64,000 nt of DNA, from assembly GCF_003664995.1 (NCBI RefSeq), contig NZ_JFHL01000029.1, positions 1 through 64,000 of the forward strand, written 5' to 3'. The stretch comes from Mesotoga sp. BH458_6_3_2_1 (GTDB lineage Bacteria; Thermotogota; Thermotogae; Petrotogales; Kosmotogaceae). Positions 41,878 through 51,097 of this stretch are shown in pieces (positions within the stretch are counted from its first letter, which is position 1; the number at the start of each line of letters is the position of its first letter). Both the position numbers and the translations under genes were made by a program. The notes beneath the pieces are model-generated. The model worked only from the letters and a program-made list of their open reading frames with translations. It was not told where the DNA came from and searched no databases.

Positions 41878-44649
41878 TCATACGTTCAAGAAACTGACAA
41901 AGGAGTCAACCAGCCCGGGATCGAACTGCTTTCCAGAACATCTGCGCAGCTCTTCGATTGCCTCTTCGGAGGATACAGGGTGTTTGTATGGTCTTCCGCT
42001 TGTCATAACGTCGTAAGCGTCTATTATTGACATGATTCTCGCTAGAAGGGGAATCGATTCGCCAACCAGCCCTCTGGGATATCCTGAGCCGTCCCACCAT
42101 TCATGATGACTCAAGATCTCATCCGCGATTCCCACCAGCTCGGGCGAAGAGAGGGCGATTCTAAATCCCGCTTCGGGATGGGACTTGATTTTCTTCCATT
42201 CTTCAGAGGTCAGACTGCCGGCTTTGGTGAGTATCTCCTCTGGGACTGCTATCTTTCCAATATCGTGCAGAGCGCCAAGGAGCAGAAGATTATCAAGTTC
42301 CGTTTCAGATAATCCGATGAATTTCCCGAAATCCCTGCTGAGAGTCTTGATCCTTTCCGTGTGTTCTTCCGTCTCATAACTCTTGTTAAGCAGGCTCTTC
42401 TCAAGGACCTCGACCGTTCTGCTTCTCATAGAAATGTTGTTAAGGAGCTTGTCTCTGTACATTTTCTCTTCGGCAGAAACAAGCGTCTCGCGAAAATCCT
42501 GATCGACGTCGGATTTTGTTCCAATCCCGAATGAAACGCTAATCGGCAGATCGAATCCCGTTATTTGAGCAAGGGCCTTCTTGATTCTGCTTACAAGAGA
42601 TTCCGCAGACTGAGTGTTGGTTTGGGGAAGAAGCATTATGAACTCGTCACCTCCCCATCGGGCAATAATATCGTCAGATCTAATAGAGGACCTCAAGCAT
42701 TCGGCTACGGCTTTCAGCAGCCTGTCACCTTCCAGATGGCCGAAAGCGTCATTAACAATCTTCAGTCCATTGACGTCTCCCATAACTATGCTCATTGGCA
42801 TTTGACGCCTCACATTCAGTCTCTCCACCTCTTCTTCGAAGAAAGGTCTGTTGTAGAGAGAAGTAAGGGAGTCATGGAAGGTTACATAGTGAATCTCTCT
42901 GTCTGACCTTATTCTGAAAATCGCTTCGACTGCATGAGCCATCATTGTTTCGACAAGTTTAACTTCCTCCTGTTTCATAGGAGATTCATGGTACGACACG
43001 AAGGCGCCTATGCTCTTCATTGGAACTATGGAAATCGATACGCTGCAATCGGGGATTACTTTGCGAAGTGAAGCGGCATCTATGAACGCTGATCTCCCGC
43101 TCTCTATAGAGTCTCTCAAGATTCCGCTCCTGAAAAGGTAGCCTTGGAGGGGTGAAACCTCCCCTTCGGTTTCAAGAGTTACGAGTTCCTGATTGTAGAA
43201 TAGATACAGTCCAAACTTATCCATGCCGAATATGTTGACTGAAGCGTCAATTATCGAATGATATATCGTGTCCTCTTCATTTGACTTCTCCATCTTCAGG
43301 GCAACATCGTGGAGTTTGGACACTTTTTCTTTCGTCTTTTCCAGTTCATCTTTAGCGAGTTTTTCGTCGGTTATGTCTCTGATCGCGCCGCAAATGTTTT
43401 TGATGTCGGAAGCTCCGTCTGAGTAACTCGGTCTTGAGAACTCGTTTACCCATCTCAAAGTGCCGTCTTTGCGGATGATTCGGTACTCAAGTTGCTGACT
43501 GTTGCCAGACTTCACGCTCTCCAAATGTCTCCTGTAAGAATCGAGATCGTCGGGATGGACTATCGACTCCCAGTCAAATTTCTGAAGTTGCGGTTCGTCG
43601 ATACTGTATCCACTGATCCTTTCGTAGGAGTTGCTTCTCCAGACTTCTGGATCTCCCCCATTGTCTGAGTATTCAACCTCATAGTAGTAATCGGATATTG
43701 TTTCAGACATCGATTTGTACCTCTTTATGGAAAGCGAGAGCTGAGCTTCAACCAATTTCTCTTCTTCAAGCCTTTCACTCAATGAAGCCGTTTTCTCCCT
43801 GACCTGTCTTCTCAAAGCTCTATTCCATAAATACATACCGCCAAGTACCAGAAGAATAATCATTCCACCAGGAAGAAAGAAGAAGAGAAAAATCTGCCAG
43901 AAGCCGCTTTTTTCCGTACCGTTAATGCTTCCAAACCACTTGTTGTAGATTCGTCTGTATTCACCATTTGAAGAGATTATCGAGAGCCCTTCATTTAGTA
44001 AAGAGAGCAACTCTCGATCTCCCTCTCTCACTGCGAAACAGTATTCGAGCCGGACAAAGGGATTGTCGGACATTACAACATCCTCAAAAGAGAGTTCATC
44101 AATCAGAAAGAGTCCCTGTAAAGTACCGAGCAATACGGCATCAACCTGCCCTTCATTAAGCATCCTGAGAGCGATCTCAGGATACTCAACTCTCACGATT
44201 TCACTCCCAACCAGCTCGTTGGAGGCAATCTCGTCCATAACGTCGCCCTTCTGCACGGCTATTCTTGACTCTCTCAAATCATTCAACGAAGAAAACTTGC
44301 CGGCAAGTTTTTTGGAGAAGATGGACCCATGAAGGACTATATGTGGATTGGAAAAGTCTACGAGCGAATCTCTTCCTTCTGAGTAGTACATTCCGAGCAA
44401 ACCGTCAATTTGACCACTCTCAAGCGTGGTCCGCGCGATAGTCCAGGTACGCAGTTCTATCTCTATTTCGAAATCGAGAGCTTCGGAAATCCCCCTGAGG
44501 ATATCAACATTGAATCCTACTGGAATTCCTCGTTCATTCTCATATTCAAACGGCGGATAGTCAATATCACCGCTGAATCTGTACTCTGCTTCAGCAAAAA
44601 CGACCAGAAAAACTAAAACGAAGAAAGCAGTTGATAATGCTTTTCTCAT
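41878..44649 (-). CDS. periplasmic-sensor PAS-GAF-GGDEF-HD-GYP signalling protein
   Basis: A 923-residue bifunctional cyclic-di-GMP protein. Order: signal peptide RKALSTAFFVLVFLVV; a type 3 solute-binding domain (SGDIDYPPFEYENERGIPVG to about 245); a membrane helix GMIILLVLGGMYLW; a coiled linker; a PAS domain (SIVHPDDLDSYRRHL); a GAF-like region; GGDEF with ARWGGDEFIMLLP and an inhibitory RxxD (RSDD) five residues before it; and HD-GYP with LHDIGKIAVPEE and HHEWWDGSGYP. Both output sites look intact. ATG at 44649 has GGGAG upstream. It likely senses an amino acid or similar ligand. Confidence 0.9.
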   Translation of the reverse strand: MRKALSTAFFVLVFLVVFAEAEYRFSGDIDYPPFEYENERGIPVGFNVDILRGISEALDFEIEIELRTWTIARTTLESGQIDGLLGMYYSEGRDSLVDFSNPHIVLHGSIFSKKLAGKFSSLNDLRESRIAVQKGDVMDEIASNELVGSEIVRVEYPEIALRMLNEGQVDAVLLGTLQGLFLIDELSFEDVVMSDNPFVRLEYCFAVREGDRELLSLLNEGLSIISSNGEYRRIYNKWFGSINGTEKSGFWQIFLFFFLPGGMIILLVLGGMYLWNRALRRQVREKTASLSERLEEEKLVEAQLSLSIKRYKSMSETISDYYYEVEYSDNGGDPEVWRSNSYERISGYSIDEPQLQKFDWESIVHPDDLDSYRRHLESVKSGNSQQLEYRIIRKDGTLRWVNEFSRPSYSDGASDIKNICGAIRDITDEKLAKDELEKTKEKVSKLHDVALKMEKSNEEDTIYHSIIDASVNIFGMDKFGLYLFYNQELVTLETEGEVSPLQGYLFRSGILRDSIESGRSAFIDAASLRKVIPDCSVSISIVPMKSIGAFVSYHESPMKQEEVKLVETMMAHAVEAIFRIRSDREIHYVTFHDSLTSLYNRPFFEEEVERLNVRRQMPMSIVMGDVNGLKIVNDAFGHLEGDRLLKAVAECLRSSIRSDDIIARWGGDEFIMLLPQTNTQSAESLVSRIKKALAQITGFDLPISVSFGIGTKSDVDQDFRETLVSAEEKMYRDKLLNNISMRSRTVEVLEKSLLNKSYETEEHTERIKTLSRDFGKFIGLSETELDNLLLLGALHDIGKIAVPEEILTKAGSLTSEEWKKIKSHPEAGFRIALSSPELVGIADEILSHHEWWDGSGYPRGLVGESIPLLARIMSIIDAYDVMTSGRPYKHPVSSEEAIEELRRCSGKQFDPGLVDSFVSFLNV

Positions 44650-44812
44650 AGCACTCTCCCAGAAGAAGATAATCTTCCTCAGAACCAACTATAACATTAT
44701 ATGGCAGAAATAATCGAACATCTTCGGGAGAGGTTTCAGCAAACAGTCGACCGGCGGACCAATTATTCTTGCCCCAAGCTATTCTGTGCAATAATGGAAA
44801 GAGGTGATTGTT

Positions 44813-46006
44813 TTGAGTAGAACTCGTGGAACCGTTGATATTGGCCTAATCATAGGAGTACTCGCGATAGCGGCGCTGGGAATTCTTTCCTATCTCTTTC
44901 CTACGGCGAAAATTCCCGATCCCGGAGGAGAGTATGAAGTGGGTCTCCAGGTAGTCGAACTAAATGATGAGACGAGGTTTGACCCCTTTTCCGATGTCGA
45001 AATGACCAGGCGGCTGGTTATTGATATATGGTATCCGGCAGATGAGACTGAGGGTAAGAGAAGAAGTCCGTGGTTCAGGAGTCACAGGCTGTTCGTGAAT
45101 AGCCTGGCTGACAACTACGATCTTCCTCCCGTATTATTCCAGTTTCTGAGATCAGTCAAGACGAACTCTTTTATAAATGCCGTGCCTTCTGAAGACGCGA
45201 AAAACTTGCCCGTGGTCATCCTGTCCCCGGGAACTCCTGCTATTGTTCCATTGTATTTTTCTTTTGCAGAGTACTTGGCCAGTAGAGGGTTTGTCGTGAT
45301 AGGAGTAGAACACCCCTATGGAGCGGCGGTGGTTGAGTTTTCCGACGGCACGCAATTTCATTTTGACAGGGAAAGGGTGATGGACCTTCCTGGCGTCGAG
45401 ACATTCGAAGAAGGGGTCAGACTTTCTATGCAACTGATGGCAGAAGACCTCTCCTTCGTGATAGATTGGTTAGCACGGTTAAATCGAAGCGACCACGAAC
45501 TAGCGGGAAGCTTCGATACTAGTAGACTGGTAGCATTTGGTCATTCGGGCGGAGGAGGAGCAGTCTACTTTGCTTCAATCAATGATCCAAGGATTAAGGC
45601 ACTGCTCTCATTTGATCCTGCTCTGTTTGCAATGAGCGATGAGGAGATAGAGAGAGGGGTTGAGATTCCCTCATTGATTATGGAAACCGACGAATGGAAG
45701 TATCGTGAGGAATCGGGAAGAATCTCTGACATGATACAGTCCAGCTCCGTTCCACCCTTTCATATAAGGATACCAGAGGCCAAGCATCCCGACTTTGCAA
45801 TGTTGGATCATCTTTCTCCGTTGGCCCGTTATTTGGGATTTACAGGTTCATTCATGAAGGATGGCGGAGAGGGCTATCTTTACAGAGCAATTTACAGCTT
45901 CATGCAATATGTCTTTGAAAACCATAGCAGAGAAGAACTGCGTTCAACTCTTCTTCAAAGAGAGGACGTTCGAGTCTTCGAGGGCCTGAATGAAATACTC
46001 AGATAG
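44813..46006 (+). CDS. membrane-anchored PAF-acetylhydrolase-like alpha/beta hydrolase
   Basis: About 397 aa. Residues 8-25 form an N-terminal membrane anchor (GLIIGVLAIAALGILSYL). The body resembles platelet-activating-factor acetylhydrolase and related esterases: RRLVIDIWYPADE, PVVILSPGTPAIV, RGFVVIGVEHPYG, and the nucleophile motif AFGHSGGGGAVYF with Ser. Likely triad partners are the Asp of LSFDPALF and the His of EAKHPDFA. TTG at 44813 is used with GAGGTG 6 nt upstream. It is divergent from the signalling gene. Confidence 0.82.
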   Translation: MSRTRGTVDIGLIIGVLAIAALGILSYLFPTAKIPDPGGEYEVGLQVVELNDETRFDPFSDVEMTRRLVIDIWYPADETEGKRRSPWFRSHRLFVNSLADNYDLPPVLFQFLRSVKTNSFINAVPSEDAKNLPVVILSPGTPAIVPLYFSFAEYLASRGFVVIGVEHPYGAAVVEFSDGTQFHFDRERVMDLPGVETFEEGVRLSMQLMAEDLSFVIDWLARLNRSDHELAGSFDTSRLVAFGHSGGGGAVYFASINDPRIKALLSFDPALFAMSDEEIERGVEIPSLIMETDEWKYREESGRISDMIQSSSVPPFHIRIPEAKHPDFAMLDHLSPLARYLGFTGSFMKDGGEGYLYRAIYSFMQYVFENHSREELRSTLLQREDVRVFEGLNEILR

Positions 46007-46639
46007 TCTTTTTTGGGGTATCAGAATTATTTTGATGAACTTTGGCAAGACCGTGTGAGGATTCCGAGTGATAGGGAGTCCTAGCCCGAAGAAGAGCATT
46101 ATCTAAGAAAAAAGAAGGGAGCGGTATCCTTCCACAGGGATGATTGTGTTTGAAAGAATCGCTTGCGTTCGTTGCTGGTTACAACCCTGAAGTACGATTC
46201 TATTCATATCCCACTAACGAGCCCAAAGAGGTGCCGCGTCCTGAGAGGAGCTTGCGCCAACTTCCATTAAGCCTTGAAAGGTAAGTAAAAGAAAGAACAA
46301 ATCCCTACGAAGTTCGTTATTAAGAAGGTCAGCAGCTATCATGACGTAAACTTTATGATTCGTGCTGCCAAAATGTTCTGTCCTTAGTGTTTTCTTCTTG
46401 AAGGAAGATCTCGAATCAAAGATTTGCTACGGTTAACGATCTATAGCTGAAAGAGCGAATTTACGGACACCGGTGTTAGAATGGCGAAGGATGGTACTGG
46501 AGCAAAAAGTAATTCGCCTCAATTGGACTTTCATAATAGATTGTGCCAACCGATAGGGAAAAGTCGCGAGTGTGTTCCGTAACTTCCAATAATAATTGAG
46601 AATTCTTACTCTGAAAACTACGATTGGAGGCGTTTTACG
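46007..46639. other. gap without a recognised gene
   Basis: About 630 nt before the MarR gene. No open frame has both a ribosome site and protein-like composition; no tRNA or hairpin terminator stands out. Composition is mixed and no internal repeat is evident. Confidence 0.5.
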
Positions 46640-47107
46640 GTGATCGAAGATGATAAGACTGACAAACCGGCCATACTCGAGACTGTTTTCGACTTGCTCA
46701 GGAATTTTACGCAGTTTATTTCCTACAGTAACGAGGCTGCTGAACTCAAGACAATGGAATTTTATTTACTTCTATATATTGGTCTCAAGGGTCCTCAGAA
46801 CATGTCTGCCCTTGCAAAGGCTTATTTGATGACGAAGAGCAATATTACAGTACTGGTAGACGATCTTGAAAACAAGAGTTATGTTGGACGGGAGAAATCC
46901 GAAAGAGACAGAAGAGTAACGATAATCAAGCTCACACGGAAAGGAGAAGCTGTCTTCAAGGAGTTTTCGAAAAACTTCTCAGAGTTGATCGATATCTTCC
47001 TGGAAAACGTGCAGGAGGATGATCTCGTTGTCATGACTGATGGTTTCGAGCGAATAGCACGTCTTGTTGTCCAAAGAGGATTGAAAAGACGTAAAAGTGG
47101 CTCTTGA
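46640..47107 (+). CDS. MarR-family transcriptional regulator
   Basis: A 155-residue winged-helix repressor. The recognition region is NMSALAKAYLMTKSNITVLVD, and the wing is SERDRRVTIIKLTRKGEA, with the family D-R-R pattern. The flanking helices form the dimer domain. GTG start with TTGGAGG upstream. No obvious target operon follows; the downstream stretch is repeat-like and non-coding, so it may act on itself or elsewhere. Confidence 0.9.
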   Translation: MIEDDKTDKPAILETVFDLLRNFTQFISYSNEAAELKTMEFYLLLYIGLKGPQNMSALAKAYLMTKSNITVLVDDLENKSYVGREKSERDRRVTIIKLTRKGEAVFKEFSKNFSELIDIFLENVQEDDLVVMTDGFERIARLVVQRGLKRRKSGS

Positions 47108-47940
47108 AGATCAAAAGAACTTGACACGGAGTAAGAAGTCGCATACGCAATGTCCTATGCAGGGACCTCGCTCCAAAAAACTACCGTTCGCTTAGGGACA
47201 AGAACCCGCTGATCGCCGTGAAAAACCGAGAAAGAGCATTTCGAGACGCCCGCTTCGCTCACGAGAAGACGAGAAATATCGATGCAAGTCTGCTTAAGCA
47301 GGCCAGTCTGGCTTCGCCCGGCCGGTCTTTGCTTGGCAAAGGCCAGTTCCGCTTCGCGGGAAGAAGAGCCGATTCTAGGAGCGGGTTACAGAGAACGGGT
47401 TAGAAAGCTCGGGTTGATAGAAGCGGGTCATCACAATCGGACAACATGCAACATAACACTTGCAGCTGTTTCAAGGACCGAGATCCTGGACAAAGTCATT
47501 CCAGGATGACGCAAAGCAAGAAGGGCCATCATTCCGTTCATAACTGGCTAGAGGCCAAACGCTCTTGAATCATGACCTCGGCCAGGAACTAAGAACAGAT
47601 CCTCGCTCTGGAACGAAGAACATCTTTCTTTGCCAACCCCCAACCCCGGTCTTTCCAGCGTGCAGCGTCTCTTAGCAAGCGACAAGCGGCTCTTCTCGGC
47701 TAACGGAGAACCGTTCAACGGCCAACGAGTTTGTGTTGTTCTTCCGACCTCCGACTCCGTACCCCAATCCCCGTTCTTGTTATTCTTACTCAACTCGGAA
47801 CTTGCAACTGACCTTTCGCTCTTTCCTACCCCCTACCTGCTTACCCCAACCTCGGTTTTCAAAGGCCCAGATCCCGGATAAGGTTCGAAATGACAGTATT
47901 ATGCGATTCCGAAAACCTTGCTTCTCGCCTGATGCATTAG
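47108..47940. repeat. repeat-rich non-coding mosaic
   Basis: About 830 nt with no plausible gene and many small hairpins. GGTCTTTGC-TTG-GCAAAGGCC lies near 47323 and a TTCCGCTTCGCGGGAA-type element near 47346. ATCCTGGA (47483-47490) pairs with TCCAGGAT (47500-47507). The block AGATCCTGGACAAAG near 47481 recurs as AGATCCCGGATAAGG near 47870. It looks like an assembly of intergenic repeats. Confidence 0.55.
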
Positions 47941-48777
47941 CTAAATATCAAGCAAGAGACCGTCACTTGCCACAGAGATTCCGAATCGCCCGTAAAACTC
48001 TTCGAGATCTCTTTGCGGTGGATTTGGATAGTGAGAAAAATGATGAGCTACTAAGAGACTACTGCCGTCTATTATCCCTATCTCCCTCATTTTGTGCATT
48101 GTAGTGATTACCTGTTCCGCGGTGTGATGGTAAGGAAAGGTAATCTCCTTCATAAATCCTAGAGTCGAATCTAATGCGACAATATCTACCGGGTCGTCGA
48201 GAAATTCTCTCAACAGCTTAAGTGAAGATTCATCAATCGGTCCTGTGTCGGTAGCATAAAAAAAGGATTTGCCCCCTTTTTTGAGCAGGAACAAATAGGG
48301 CTGCTCGCCCTCCTTCACTTTGTGAACGGCGGGTACGGGGAAGATGCTGCACCCATTTACCACGACTTCCTTGTAGGGTTCTGCTTCTATTAGCACTGTC
48401 TTGTCCGGGTCGAAGTATAGCGAACTGGAAATCATTGAGAGAACCGTTGAATTCGCCAGAATAGTTAATGTGGGAAGTCTATCATATGAAGCGTTGTATC
48501 TGTTCATTCTGTAACCGAAGTTTGGCAAATAGAGATGATCTGAATGGGAATGAGTTATTAACAGCGTCTTCACATTGAAAAGTGTGACTCCGGCTTCATG
48601 AGCTCCGGCCATAATATTTGGTCCGAAGTCAATTAATAGATCGTTATCGACATGCACGGCCGAAGTGAGCCGGAAATTCCTACTACCGGCTTCCATAACT
48701 TTTCTGCAGTTCTCGCAGTCACAAAACACATTCGGATGTCCCTCGTATGCCGCTGTTCCAAGAAATACTACTCTCAT
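47941..48777 (-). CDS. metallo-beta-lactamase-fold hydrolase (PhnP-like)
   Basis: A 278-residue MBL-fold hydrolase. The metal-binding motif is LLITHSHSDHLYLPNFG, with later ligands in PAVHKVKEGE, YATDTGPID and LVAHHFSH. An N-terminal Cys pair CDCENC after FLGTAAYEGHPNVF is like the PhnP phosphodiesterase group, where it binds structural zinc. Substrate is probably a cyclic phosphodiester; not certain. The ATG has GGAGGGAA upstream and overlaps a small upstream frame by 4 nt. Confidence 0.88.
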   Translation of the reverse strand: MRVVFLGTAAYEGHPNVFCDCENCRKVMEAGSRNFRLTSAVHVDNDLLIDFGPNIMAGAHEAGVTLFNVKTLLITHSHSDHLYLPNFGYRMNRYNASYDRLPTLTILANSTVLSMISSSLYFDPDKTVLIEAEPYKEVVVNGCSIFPVPAVHKVKEGEQPYLFLLKKGGKSFFYATDTGPIDESSLKLLREFLDDPVDIVALDSTLGFMKEITFPYHHTAEQVITTMHKMREIGIIDGSSLLVAHHFSHYPNPPQRDLEEFYGRFGISVASDGLLLDI

Positions 48778-48977
48778 GTTCCCTCCTTTTCTTCTGATGG
48801 TTCGTCAGTCAGTGAAACCCGAGGTACTCCATCGTTCAAAACAATCATGAACAAAACAGCTACTCCTTTTCCGTTCTCTTCCTCAAAATGCTTTCCCTCA
48901 GTAAATATGCTCTTCAGCTCTTTGAGCAAAAATCGGCCACTCTCTTCCCCAGCCACTGAGCAAGACCACAGAATCAT
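48774..48977 (-). pseudogene. possible gene remnant upstream of the MBL gene
   Basis: An open frame of 67 codons with protein-like use: LLKELKSIFTEGKHFEEE, then VAVLFMIVLNDG. It ends ATGA-coupled to the MBL start, as real operon genes do. It lacks a ribosome site at its ATG and the frame extends 11 codons further before a stop, so it looks like the 3' end of a longer, broken gene. Family unknown. Confidence 0.35.
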
Positions 48978-48984
48978 TTCGTGA

Positions 48985-49480
48985 AAGGGCTCAGGAAGCT
49001 TTCGGTTTCTTCAGAATCCTTCTACCGACTTTGATTGCTTCTGCAGAACCAGTTTAAGGCAGTAAAATGTGGGACTCTTTCCAGATCTGACGACCGGACT
49101 ATCTTTCCAAGTCATGCACTAGTATCCGGTACATCTTCTTTGCAAGCTCATCGCCTAAGTTGGTTAAAGACATCGTAATTGCCTTCAGGTTTTATAGATT
49201 AAGCTCACTAAGAGTGGTTTGGTTCAGCCGACGATCCTTTACCGCGGCCTCACCAACCTACTGTGAAGAATCTACTGGTCATGAAGGCTGGTGGAGGCAA
49301 CGCTTTCCGACTGAGACTTTGGCGTCATGCCCTCCGGAAAGGCAGACGAACCTTGCCAGGTTGCCGACAGGGTCTGCAAGTTCAGTAAACAGCACTCCAT
49401 TGATCGATATTTCTCCAATTTCACATTGAAAAGCCTGGAGCTTTGCCCTTGAACAAACATGGCTTTGGTCAATTCACCTA
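48985..49480 (-). pseudogene. decayed HD-domain gene fragments
   Basis: No intact frame, but minus-strand translation gives successive protein-like pieces. They are GEISINGVLFTELADPVGN (near 49390), LTNLGDELAKKMYRILVHDL (near 49140) and, one base shifted, GKIVRSSDLERVPHFTAL. Joined with one base added near 49105, the last two read LVHDLGKIVRSSD, resembling the HDxGK motif of HD-type phosphodiesterases. In-frame stops and shifts interrupt it. It sits directly before the MBL gene and after two GGDEF genes on the same strand. Confidence 0.35.
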
Positions 49481-49520
49481 AGAGTCGGACATTCTTTCTT
49501 GGGTCTCAGTCAGGAGTTCT

Positions 49521-51083
49521 CTAAGATTCTATTCTGTTCTTTCCCTTGCTCTTCGCTTGATACATAAGTTTGTCAACTCTAAGCAGTAATCCTTGAGCAG
49601 ATTCAGACTGCCATTCTGTCACACCGGCACTGAAGGTAATCGGTAGATCATCCGTTTCCTCAACCGAGTTTCGAATTCTTTTCGCCGTAGAAGTCGCGCC
49701 TTCCAGAGCAGTGGAAGGTAGTAGTATTACAAACTCTTCTCCTCCATACCTGAAAGCATAGTCAATCTTCCTTATTTCTGAGACGATAAGCGAAGAAAAG
49801 ATTTCGAGTATCTCGTCTCCCTTCAGATGGCCGAGCCGGTCATTGAGCTCCTTAAAGTTATCTATGTCAAGCATGATAATTGAGAGCGCATCTCCGTATC
49901 TCCTGGCCCTATTTATTTCGTACTCCACTACTTCAAACATCTTCTTCTGGTTCATAAGGCCGGTTAAGGGATCTGTCTCGGTTCTTTGCTTCAGGAGATC
50001 GTTAGCAGACTTCAATTCTCTTTGCATGTTCATGAGCTCTTCGTTCTTTCTGTCGATCAGTTTGTTGGCTTCTGAGAGCTCTTTGTTTCTTGCAGTCATG
50101 TTCTCAATTTCCCTTAGCTTCTGCATAGCGGCAAATGATGCTCCCAGCTTTGCAATCACTCTGGCTTCTTCTTCCCTGAATATCTCGGAATTCAATCTTG
50201 CCATCTCCCTGTACAGTTCCAGGGCTCCCTCAACATCACCTTTCGCCTCCTGGATCTCGGAGATAGCCTTTAGCTTTTGAAAGATTTCGGATTTGTTCCC
50301 CTTCGATCTGTGATACTCCAGTGAATCTTCGAGAGAGGCCAAAGCAGAATCAAAGTCTCCCGTCGCCTTGTAGTATTCGGCTTCGTAACGACAAATTTCT
50401 GCAAGAGAGTAATCATCACAATTTTGGTTTGCTACCTCACGGGCTTTCCTTAGGAGGTCAACTGCCTCATCCTCTCTTCCGGTATACAGGAAGATGTCGG
50501 CGAGGTTCATATAGCTGTTGGGAAGATCTCTCTTAAGAGAGTTTCTCTCTTTGATTTCAATCGACTTTCTGATGAACTGGGCACCTCTACCATCTTCCGT
50601 AATGTTTTCGATAGCTATTCCCTTATTGTTGAGATACTTGGCAAGAGATAGCTCGTCGTTGTCCCTTTCGGCAAGGCCAATCGCCTTTTCCGCATATTCC
50701 AGCGATTTCTCGTAATCTCCCATTTTCAAGTAGACGCCGGCGATGTTGTTGTAGATCATCGACAAAGGCTTTTCATCTCCCAATTCGTTGAAGACGTCAA
50801 TTGCATCGGAAGCATATTCGAGAGCCCTTGAAAACTCGCCCGATTGACAACTGATTCTTATCATACCGTTGTAGGCAAGACCGAGCTCCCGGGAAGTCTG
50901 TCCACGGAATTTCTCAAGTTCTCTGCTCACAGTTTCGAAGGCGACTAAAGTCTCTCCCGAGTTAAGCAGAGCTTGCTGGAACTTTCTGAGAAGCGACAGC
51001 CTTTCCCCGACACACGACTCATCCTTCGAAAGATATTCTTCATAGTAATCTGTGTAGCTTTTCTCGTAATCTGTCTGGCCCAT
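49521..51083 (-). CDS. TPR-repeat diguanylate cyclase
   Basis: A soluble protein of about 520 aa with N-terminal tetratricopeptide repeats (about 40-320; e.g. ALEYASDAIDVFNELGDE, MGDYEKSLEYAEKAIGLAER). A coiled coil rich in Asn/Glu follows, then a GGDEF domain with YGGEEFVILLPS. The active-site GGEEF and the inhibitory RxxD (RKID, five residues before) are both intact, predicting feedback-controlled cyclic-di-GMP synthesis. No membrane segment. ATG at 51083 with AAAGGTGG upstream is chosen; an in-frame TTG at 51101 would overlap the upstream stop. Confidence 0.9.
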   Translation of the reverse strand: MGQTDYEKSYTDYYEEYLSKDESCVGERLSLLRKFQQALLNSGETLVAFETVSRELEKFRGQTSRELGLAYNGMIRISCQSGEFSRALEYASDAIDVFNELGDEKPLSMIYNNIAGVYLKMGDYEKSLEYAEKAIGLAERDNDELSLAKYLNNKGIAIENITEDGRGAQFIRKSIEIKERNSLKRDLPNSYMNLADIFLYTGREDEAVDLLRKAREVANQNCDDYSLAEICRYEAEYYKATGDFDSALASLEDSLEYHRSKGNKSEIFQKLKAISEIQEAKGDVEGALELYREMARLNSEIFREEEARVIAKLGASFAAMQKLREIENMTARNKELSEANKLIDRKNEELMNMQRELKSANDLLKQRTETDPLTGLMNQKKMFEVVEYEINRARRYGDALSIIMLDIDNFKELNDRLGHLKGDEILEIFSSLIVSEIRKIDYAFRYGGEEFVILLPSTALEGATSTAKRIRNSVEETDDLPITFSAGVTEWQSESAQGLLLRVDKLMYQAKSKGKNRIES

Positions 51084-51097
51084 TTCATCCACCTTTC

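Noticed and set aside
47218-47881. Several 60-120-codon frames in the gap after marR
   Set aside because: Rich in Arg/Pro/Ser, without ribosome sites, and consisting of repeat-like DNA.
48778-49520. Plus-strand frame at 49160-49429 as a gene
   Set aside because: No ribosome site, and the minus strand carries the better protein-like fragments there.
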